The translations under genes were made by a program, and so were the position numbers. Source: Melanocharis versteri (taxonomy: Eukaryota; Chordata; Aves; Passeriformes; Melanocharitidae). From it: a DNA stretch of 64,000 nucleotides. Below the pieces are notes generated by a model that had not been told where the DNA came from, searched no databases, and was given only the letters and a program-made list of their open reading frames with translations. The first letter of the stretch is position 1. Each line of letters starts with the position of its first letter. The DNA lies in the NCBI GenBank assembly GCA_013397845.1, contig VZTG01006025.1, positions 124,001-188,000 on the forward strand, read 5' to 3'. Below, piece by piece: positions 55,212-64,000 of this stretch.

Positions 55212-56110
55212 GTGAGTAGAGAGACCACCTCACGTGGGGGCAGGGGATGATTGATCTCTGTGCACAGGAGATTTGGGTAAATAGGGTCAGAGTTGAAGTA
55301 AAATGATCATTGTTTTCTCTGCCGAGCCCTGCTCAGGCTGTTCCTGTTAGATCCATGGAGGTTGATCAGGCAGTCACAGACAGACTAATCCTGTGGAAAT
55401 GAGCCAAAATGGGTTAAAAGCTACACAGCTTCTGCCATGAGGCTGCTTTGCCTTCCCAAACATCTGTGATGTGCTGGGAGCACACAGAGAAGCTGTAGCT
55501 GCCACATAGACCCCTGCCCACATTAGTGCCCAGTAACCCCCAAGCTGGACCCCAAGCTTGCCTGGAAATCCCCTTTTCTGCATTTTTGATAAGTTTGGGA
55601 AGGAGCTGCTGGAGAAATCCAGGAGCTCTGGCTGTGCCTCAGTGCTTTAAAGCCCATCCTGCCGCATGTCACTGATCACAGAATCCTGGAATGGTTTGGG
55701 TTGGATGGGACCATAAAGCTCATCCTGTCCCACCACCTGCTGTGGGCAGGGACACCTTCCACTGTCCCAGGGTGCTCCGAGCCTCATCCAGCCTGGCCTT
55801 GGACACTTCCAGGGATCCAGGGGCAGCCACAGCTTCTCTGGGCACCCTGTGCCAGGGCCTCCCCACCCTCAGATGGAACAATTCCTTCCCAATATTCCAA
55901 CCCTGCCCTCTGGCACCTTTGTCTTGTTGCTCCAGGCCCTTGTGCAAAGTCCCTCTCCAGTTCTCCTGGAACCCCTTAAGGCACTTCTTACCTGCCATTG
56001 GTGGCAACTCACCTGAATTCAGTTCCCATCCACTTCAGGGAGGCAGATTCCTGTCTCTCCCAGCACGCTTCTGTTGGTAGCTGTAACTTATCCTGTTCCT
56101 CTCTTGCTAG
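55212..56110 (+). other. EPB41: 3' UTR intron
   Basis: Starts gtgagt and ends 'ctcttgctag'. Contains the CR1 at 55674. An intron just after the stop is also known from other 4.1 genes. Confidence 0.75.
55674..55992 (-). mobile_element. CR1 3' end
   Basis: From 'tgatcacagaatcctggaat' through 'ggatccaggggcagccacag' to 'ccctctccagttctcctgg' and 'ccccttaaggcacttc'. It lies wholly within the 3' UTR intron. Confidence 0.9.
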
Positions 56111-57610
56111 GAAACGTTCGTGCCAGCCACACCACCAGGAAAAAGAAACCCAGCAAAACTACCAAGAAACTACCTGGAGCACAAAGACCTCGGATTTCAG
56201 ACTTGACACTCAGAGACATTCATATCATTTATTAAGAGTTGTGCTTTGACATTTTACTTGGGATTTTTCCAGACTCCATTGGATCCTATTGGATATAGGG
56301 TTTTATTTTGTTGGTTTGGTTTTTTTTGGTTTTTTTTGGGTTTTTTTATATGTATTGTGACAGAAATATGCCATATTTCTAACTGTACTGAATATTTTTT
56401 ACAGGTTTTCAATTTTGCATTCCCTCTCACGCAAAGCCTCTTCAGACACAGAATCCCACCTCACAGGGCTCCAGGGCTCCCTGTTTTAACTTGTATTCCC
56501 TCTGCCTCATCAGGGATAACAGAGCTGTATCCATGCATATTCCCAGTGTGGGATCTGTACACGCCTTCACAAAGCCATGGGTCCTTCAGCATTTCCAATT
56601 GCCTCTGGATTATTTTTGTAGCTCTGGGGAGCTCCAGCCCCACTGCAACCCCTGGGCTGCTCTGAGCTCCCTCCCCACTGGGTTCCAGCCCTGATGTATG
56701 ATCACAGTAGGGTTTTGTGGTGTAGCCTATGCACACATCTGAATAGTTGACAAGATTTAAGGAATACTGGAAGTTGCTTCAAGTATCTTATACTGTGAAT
56801 TTTAGAGCTTTAAGAGGACTGTGATAGCATCTTGCCTTCTTCCTGTGTGTCTCTGCCGAGTGCTCCCCACCTGTTTGTGTCTTCTAGATGCCATTAAATT
56901 AAAAAGCCCTTAGAAGTGTGTGTTTAAGGTGTTTGGACTCGGGATGCTATTAAGGTAGGCTTGTGCAGCATTCACAGGAACTGAGTTTTTCAGTGTCATA
57001 GTTTTTCACTTGTTTGTGTTCATGATTTTTAAATTAGGGAGGGGTTTTTTTGTAAGTCATGGGTTGGTTTTTTCTTCCCCTCACAGTGCTATTTAAAGCT
57101 GAACACGTTACCTATTTCCCAGAGCGTGTATCCTACTATCATTTTATTTAAACTCCTTTAGACAATCCTTCCTAGGCCTGCAAGCTGTATTTGGAGAGGC
57201 TGAACAAGGAATTTTAGGAGGTGTCAGGTGTTGCTGGTTGTGATAGAGCCAAACCACATGGGAAGTGTTGACATTCCCCCTTCCACGCTGGCCTGAGGGT
57301 CTGGATTTGGCTTCATGACCCCCTTGCTAGAATGAATTATTAGGGTGATTGTCTGAATCTTGAGGCTGAGCTTACAGACCCCCAGGGCCATCTCCAATAC
57401 AGAGGGGGTGACGCAAAAACATGATTTCAGGGGCTGGATGTACTCCCACTGCTGCTCTCTCAGCTTTGTGGGAAAGTTCTTGCCTGGTTTGTCCTTCCAC
57501 CATTTAAATTCAAGATTCAAGAAGCAAAAAACCAACCAAGCTCTGTAAAGAGTCTTCCCAGACACTTGTGAACACTTTAGTCCACTTGAGGTTGTGATTT
57601 TTTCTTTTCA

Positions 57611-57632
57611 TGTATAAATATATATATATAGT
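57611..57632. repeat. (TA)n repeat in the 3' UTR
   Basis: 'tgtataaatatatatatata' followed by g; may be variable in length. Confidence 0.8.
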
Positions 57633-57698
57633 GTGGCACAGTGGTAGCTGAGAGCAGGGGGTGCTCTGCTCCTCACGTGAGGATGGGAAGAAAATGGC

Positions 57699-57704
57699 AA
57701 TAAA
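57699..57704 (+). terminator. Proximal poly(A) signal candidate
   Basis: AATAAA within 'atggcaataaagaaaaaaag'; would give a 1.6-kb 3' UTR exon. Confidence 0.4.
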
Positions 57705-59523
57705 GAAAAAAAGCTCTCCAGTTCTAAATTTTAATAATGTATTTCAGAAGTCACTGGATTTAGCTCAAGCTGCAAAGACTCCACTGCTTAGCTGCAAACA
57801 GCCCTGGAACTACACTGGGGCTGGTGCAGCTTCTCAGCTTCAGGTGCAGTTTTAATTAAGCTGTCAGTATTGATTGGAGACTCTGCTGGAGCTGCTGGAT
57901 TTTGGCTCTCTTTGAGCCTTGCTGGCCCTGGGTCCTGCTCAGCCTCCAGCCTTCCCATGCCAGCAGCTGCCTCTGGGCTGCTCTGGGTGCAGGGTCCCCT
58001 CCTGGGATGTTCTGCCTTCCTCAGGGCATTGTGCTCTGGGGATTTAGGGAGTCCTGGGCTGTAGTGCAGAGATTAAGTCTTCCTATCCATGTCTAAAAAG
58101 CCCTTTCCTTCCTTATTCTACCACGCAGGCCCTGGAAGGGGTCTGTGGCTCTGCTGTCCTCAACTTAGTTGGGTAATGCTTGCCTTAAACACCCGTCGTG
58201 CTGAGCACCCTCTGGCACTGTCCTTTTTCTGGGAATTTAATTCTTTGCCACTCAGTCCTTCCTTCTCACTTGCAACAGCCACCTGAGGAGTGAAGGGGCA
58301 CACGGAGCAGTGGCTGAGAGGATTTTTGGGCTTTACCAGGCAGAGCCAGCATCATAAATTAAGTTTGTCCATAGCACTTAAAGGGACTTGGCTGTGAGGA
58401 GACTTTGGGGAAATGTGGTCCCTGGGTGTTCCCTTGGGGAGTCCCATGCCCTGAGCACTATGACTGGGACAAAACACCCCAAGCAGGGGATTTCTGGCAT
58501 GAGAAACCTGCTGGCAGGAGAGGTGGTTCCTTTCCAAAAGGATGTGCACACTGTGGCTACAGACATCCCTTGTTAAAGGGCTCATAGACTAGAATAAGTC
58601 TATTTTTTTTCCCTGGATGTGGCTGTTTCCAGGTTGTCCATATTCACACTTCCCCCTGCCGAGTTCTTGCTTCTCCTGCAGTGATTTAAACAAGTCATGG
58701 CCTCATGTGCCCTTTGCCATCACCTGCTGTCTGACCTCAGGGGTTTCCAGCCCCACTCCCACCAACACGGTGCCCGAGCCCAGGAGCTGAACAGGAGCCT
58801 GGGAAGAAGATACAAGTCGAAAGCAGAAGAAGCTTCTCTCACCCTCAAGGCTGTGGTGGGGCTGCCCACTCCCCTTCCACCTCTGGTGGGATTTAAAATC
58901 CTTGGCTCTGAGTGTGCTATGTCAGCTCTAGGGACAAACCAGCCAAGTAAGGCCTATTTATATGAATGTTCCCAGCTCTTCCCACTCCACAAATTCACCC
59001 AGAGACTATCTTGATTGTATAATATACATTATATGGAAGCTATTTATATATGAATGAATGTTTTTATAGAAAGGAAGGCAAGGAGCTCCTGTTCTCCATT
59101 AAACTGGAACGGCAGCTCTGGTTGCCCAATAGCAATCCCTGATCAACAGAGATGTGTTAACAAAGGACTGACTGATTTCTGGTTTTAATAAATTGTGGTT
59201 TGCTGATTTTCGTAATTGTACAATTACCTTAAGAGGTGGTAGTGTCCCAGCCTTAGAGATGAAACTTGTAAAAAAATAAAAATAAATAATTTAGTTGAAA
59301 AGATGAGGGAGCTTTGTAAATTTTTTTAAGGCAATTGTGAATTGTCTAGGTTAGACGTTTACACTCTTTATAAAAATAGGAACTTTTAAAGTTGGTAAAA
59401 CTTTCTAGATCAACTAGTGATGGGAGGTGTTATTTTGGATTTTCATAGTGAATCAAAGGGAAAGTTGCCGTAGCATTTAGGCAGACCTAAGTGTTCAGTA
59501 TTGCTTCTTGTATTGCATTTTTC

Positions 59524-59529
59524 AATAAA
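59524..59529 (+). terminator. EPB41: Distal EPB41 poly(A) signal
   Basis: AATAAA within 'tttttcaataaattttcaaa', after a T/A-rich 3' UTR end. Sequence becomes GC-richer and non-UTR-like afterwards. Other hexamers are at 59187-59192 and in the A/T cluster around 59273-59288. Confidence 0.65.
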
Positions 59530-59545
59530 TTTTCAAACAAAACTC

Positions 59546-62500
59546 TCTCCCTGGCACTGAATTCTCTTCCTCCTTCTCACCTTCCTCCAGGTCTCTCTCC
59601 TTAGCTTGGCTTTGTGGTGACTTGGTTTTACCAGCCTAAACCAATGCCTCCAGATGTGGCCACAATAGTGCCAAAGCTCTGCCAGTCCTGTGCCAGCATT
59701 TCCCTGGGCTCTTAGTGCCTTCAGACCCTTTAAACAGTTCCCAGTGTTGTCCTCAGTGTGGGACCAAAGCCCCCAAAAAGGGCCAGAAGCAATTCCCAGA
59801 GTTCAAGTTTGCCCCAAAGTAGCATCACTTGATATAAAACCTTTCTTTGAGCTGTGGAATTTGTGGTGAACCCAGGTGAGGTCTGTGCTCAGCAGCTGCT
59901 GCCCAACCCTAAGTGAGTGTGACTCAACTGGAGTGGAGGGAAATGTCAAATCCATCAATATTTTGGTCCTATCTAATTTTTTTTCTGGCTGCAACAGCTT
60001 TAGGAGGGACAGAAATAAGGCACAAAAAACTGACAGGGCATCTTGGCTGCAGGCCTGACAGAGAACAAGAGCCAGATGGCCCAGTTAGGGCAGCTGAGAC
60101 TGGAAATTGGCTGGGAAGAGCTTCCCTGGGGGCAGGGGCAGCCCATGGGCTGCCTGTGGTACCTCCCTGTGCCTCAGTTTCCCTAACAGGCAGAAAGAGA
60201 AGGGTGGCACATGGCATGTCATGCTAAAAGCACTGAATTCCCATTGCTCCAGACACAGCCATCATCTCTTCCACCCTGATCCTGGACAGTTTGCTTCCAA
60301 GTACTAAACCTCTGTGTCCTGTAAAGCCAAAATTACCAAGGAGCCTCAGAAACTGACTCTGGAGAGTTTGGAAACTGCGGCCACTGGAGCTGCTTTCCCG
60401 TAAGTGTCACAGCAATGTGACTCACTCACAGCTCTGCGGCAGAGCTATGTCCCATTATCTCCCCTGCCCTCCCCAACCCCAGCAGAGTCACGCCACAAAC
60501 AGCCCTGTTCCGGGGTGTTGGGGCCTGGGGAGGTCCCAGCACCCTCAGACAATGCACTGGTGTGAGGGGTCATGGCTGGGTACAAACCACAGCCCCAAAA
60601 ACATCACGTCTGGGGACAACCAACCAAGAAATAGCTTTGTCCCTTTGCTCAGCTGCACTTTGGGGTGTCAGTCCCCTGCTCAGCGGCCAAGACATCATCA
60701 CCTGCTCCCACTCTTGGCCCTATTGGTGTCACCTGGGGAGCAGCTCCAGGCTCTGTCAGGCTGCTGTGATTCCTACTCTGTCCCACAGCTACCAGCTCCA
60801 ACAACAACATGGGATTGTGCTGAACTGCACCAATGTGTCCTGGCAGAAACACCATCATCAGCCTTGAGACTCCCACGGGGAGGGGACATGGGGGCTGATG
60901 GTTACCAAGGGGCTTCTGGCACATCCCTGTCCTGGACACACTGCCGGGGCATCAGTGGCACCAGGGATATGGTCCCACATTGCCCATCCACCCAAATCAT
61001 GGTGCTTTGCTGGGCAGGAGTGTTGCCATCGCCGGTGAAGGGACAGCCCAGCACAGGGGACACTGGAACACCATCCAAAATGCCCAGGGGAAAAGTGTCC
61101 TCAGCTCATTTCCCCAAGGTACAAGTGCAGGGACAGCAAACACTCACCTCGATGCTCAGCACTGTCTGGGGCCATCCCAGGAGACTGGAAAGGCTTTTCC
61201 TTAAAGCTCCCCCCATTCCAGCCCCTCTGGATGGGTGTCCCAAGGCCAGGGTGCCTTTATCCACCTCACAGCCAGAGCAGGAAGGGGTGCGGTAATGTTG
61301 CCTGTGGCGTTTTGCCTGGCTACAAGCAAGGGAAAATATTTGACAAACAAACACCATGGCAATCCAGATGCAAATAAATAAAACCCCAACCCCTTGTCCC
61401 GGCCGCGCAGGAGGCAGCAGCTCCCGGTGGGCCGAGGCCGTGCTTCTGGGTGGCCCCGCACCCACACCCGCTCCAGCCCCCAGATCCCACACCAAAGGCA
61501 ATGACTCTGTCTTGGAGGTCCCATCCTTTGGGAAGAAGCCACAAAAGTCACTTCCCTTCATCACCCATCCCTGGTCCTTCCTCATGTCTCCATCCCAGAA
61601 CTCAACCTGAAAGGAGCAGCTGTCACATCAGGAGGAGAAAGTTTCCATTCAGTCTCCAGCTTGTTCCAGCCCATGCTATTTTTAGGCTGTTCCTCCTGTT
61701 TTTGGGGCTCAGCAGCCAGTCGTGTTCCTGGAGGATCAGGGCTGCTCTCAGGGCTCCAGGGGGAATTGCTGTGGGAGCCAGGCAGCAGTGGGGCAACTCC
61801 ATCACTTCCAGCTGGGAGAGCTCGGGGTTGCTCAGCCCAGGGTCTGAGATATAAACAGGGTTGAAAAGGAGGAATTATGTTGGCAATGGGCCAGGTTATA
61901 CACGCTGAGCTCAGCTGTGAGCTCCATCACTGGGGAAACTGAGGCACGAAAGAAAAGCCAAAACCAGGTGAGGCGTGATCTCAGGTCCTGCAGCAGGTGG
62001 GTCAATGGCCTTGGATTCATCCCTGCTCTACCTCCAACCCCCCAGGGAAGCACCACTGCAGACTCCTGCAGATCCGTGGGCATCTTTTGCTTTTTGCCCC
62101 CAGCATGGGCAGTGGTCCCTGATGGGCTCCAAGCCAAAGCCCCAGAGATTTGGGCTCCAGCCCCATGCCAGCGCTCGGCTGTCAGGACACATCACATGGA
62201 TGCTGACAACACTGAGGGAACTGGCTTTCGACCCAGGACCAGCCCCAGGGGGAATCCATCCCACATTGCTCAGCCCATTTCTACAGTAGGATTAATGTGC
62301 AGAGCCTTGGGTGCCAGGGAGCCTATACAGGACACCCCCAAACCCACAGAAGAAAAAATTAAAAAAATAATTAAGCAACTACTCACAAACCCACCCCGGC
62401 TCCAACCCCATTCCAGCTTCCCTGGGTACTGAGAAGCACTAGGATGGGTGCCTTTAGCTCAGTGCTGGCTAATTAATGCAGAGAGGCATTTTGTATCACA

Positions 62501-64000
62501 CTCTTGCCCTTTTTTAAAATAAAGCAACAGAAATCAGCCCCCTGCCAAAAGGTCCCAGGGTGTTACAGAAGCGGGGAGCACACCCGCTCCCATCACAGCG
62601 CTCCTCTTTAGCCATGGAGAGCAAAAGCCACAGCCACCCCGCACAGGTGACACCGTCCCCTACACTTCATCTTCTCGACACCTCGGGAGGAGATTTATGG
62701 CCGGGATCACTCACTCCTGGCTGTACTGCAAGTATGCGCGGGCAGCAGAGCCCTCGCCTTCCCACAGACCTTAAATCTTTAAGAAGGGCTCTCTGGCCAA
62801 GCAGATTCATGGCTGTGACCTGCCCCACTGAGGGGAGAGGAGGAGGCGGAGGAAGAAGAGGAGAAAGGGCTGCAAACCAGCCAACGGCTGAGCAGTATCA
62901 GTGAGTGACTGTCCCCAACCGTGGTTGTAGCGCTCCCTGGGGACAGAGGTGTCTCAGCAGCAAAGACCCGCTGGGGTGCCTCCGGGCACATCTCTCACGC
63001 ACAGCCTGTGGTAGTGGTTCTATCAACCCATTTCCTACATTTTATCAATTTTTGGCCCAAACTAAGCTGTCCTGTAGCCATGAACCAGCTGAGAGGTCCC
63101 GTGGTGGTGGGGGGTAACTGCAATTGCCTTTGGTCTCTCCAACTTCCACCCTCTGGTCCAAGGGATCCCTGGGGTCAGTCCTCATCAGCCTGGACATGCT
63201 GGTGCTGGGGACAATCCCCCAATTCTCTTTGCTGGTGTTCTTGATTAAACCCCTCTTCTATTGGTAGGAATCTCCTCCTGCAGTGGCCACCTCCTGGGCT
63301 GGGATATTTAATCCTCAGTGTATCCAGCCTGTTCTTGAGCAGGACAGAAGGTACCACGAGGCACTGCCCTCCACAGGCTGCGCAGTGTGAGATCTCCAGG
63401 GCTTCCAGGATTGTTCCACTTCACAGCTCTGCAGCCAAGCAGTCAACTGAGGGATCCATCCAGGGTGCATATTTTTACTTTCTCTTTTAATTTCTGTTTC
63501 TAACCCAGCCTCATCCCTGCCCAGTTCATTCCCAGCACAATGTGAGGACAGCATACACAGCATCCATCCACTGAAACCAGCACTGTTAAAATCCCACAAA
63601 TACTCTGGGAACAGTGTCCACAGGCGGAGCTGAAGGCAAGGGATGCACAGATGCTGCTCTCCCTGGAGAAGGCACAGGGCTTCTCACCCTGCCAGATTAA
63701 TTAATCAAGCTGCTTTGCATTTTGAAATGATCCCTATGTGACTCAGAAATGCCTCCCCTGGAGGATGCTGCTGAGCTGGGAAGGACGGGGCAGGAGGAAG
63801 ATGGGCCAGGAGAACAATGCTGGTGCAGGCACATGGTCCAGACAGGTTCCCCTGTGATCCAGCCATTTCCCACAGTTGGACTGAGCCTCAGCCAGAAAAT
63901 GAAGGGGAAAAATTAAAACAAAAGCCCCCAGTAGCTTATCATGCAGCTCCTTGTGGCATTTTGGGCTCCAATTTCTTGCTGCCAGTTCCGAAAGCATGGC
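59546..64000. other. Intergenic sequence downstream of EPB41
   Basis: GC-richer than the gene's introns and free of CR1 copies that I can recognise. Open frames, including one of 292 codons at 60417-61295, have no domain, repeated motif or splice context I recognise and look like chance. In mammals the next genes (TMEM200B, SRSF4) are on the opposite strand; I see no coding sequence of either. Confidence 0.55.

Larger units (their letters stand above)
56111..59545 (+). other. EPB41: EPB41 3' UTR exon
   Basis: The final exon follows the acceptor at 56108-56110. No CR1 is seen in these 3.4 kb, unlike the introns. It is AT-rich with T runs (56285-56350), a TA repeat at 57615-57632 and AT-rich patches near 59015-59060 and 59270-59300. 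The length is inferred from the last good AATAAA at 59524. Confidence 0.8.

Noticed and set aside
60417..61295. 292-codon plus-strand open frame downstream of EPB41
   Set aside because: No recognisable domain, several other open frames overlap it in GC-rich sequence, and there are no splice or promoter signs. Composition looks like translated non-coding DNA.

Overview
The window is avian nuclear DNA, probably from a songbird. About two dozen CR1 retroposon tails lie in both orientations, several of them in a form I associate with passerines. One element at about 25,176 has a tRNA-Ile-like head joined to a CR1-type tail, the layout of the passerine SINE TguSINE1. Nearly the whole window is one plus-strand split gene, EPB41, which encodes the membrane-skeleton protein 4.1R. 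It is recognised by near-identity to 4.1R in the FERM, spectrin-actin-binding and C-terminal domains.

Layout: 1-9,050 is upstream intron (the first, non-coding exon or exons and the promoter are outside). Coding starts at ATG 9,058. Two headpiece exons (9,058 and 12,169) are followed by the FERM exons (about 12,346-24,492) and the FERM-adjacent exon (24,825-24,997). A variable linker region comes next, then the spectrin-actin-binding exons (33,717 and 36,714) and the C-terminal-domain exons (50,995 to the stop at 55,202). The 3' UTR continues in a separate exon (56,111 to about 59,545). Introns in my model are GT-AG and phases match across every joined junction. The backbone without alternative exons is 867 residues; mammalian 4.1R is about 864.

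The unusual content is in the alternative parts. (1) Three tandem, diverged copies of one small acidic exon (26,437, 27,792, 29,147), all phase 1-1, lie where canonical mammalian 4.1R joins the SLDG motif directly to the next linker. (2) A phase-0 exon at 40,130 encodes 83 residues ending in a C-terminal hydrophobic segment, predicting a tail-anchored 4.1 isoform; a possible poly(A) site for it lies near 45,067. (3) A weaker candidate alternative C-terminus starts at 39,237. (4) A 152-codon acidic exon (49,351-49,806) has a weak donor and an exact 33-bp triplicate repeat downstream that carries a UGCAUG. (5) The 63-nt exon at 33,717 is the counterpart of the developmentally regulated mammalian exon 16 and keeps the weak donor and three downstream UGCAUG motifs known from mammals.

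How it works together: two start codons (9,058 and 12,346) choose between long forms with headpiece and the short red-cell-type form. Internal cassettes tune linker charge and spectrin-actin binding. Alternative 3' ends could replace the C-terminal domain with a membrane anchor. I found no convincing second gene; 59,546-64,000 is read as intergenic.
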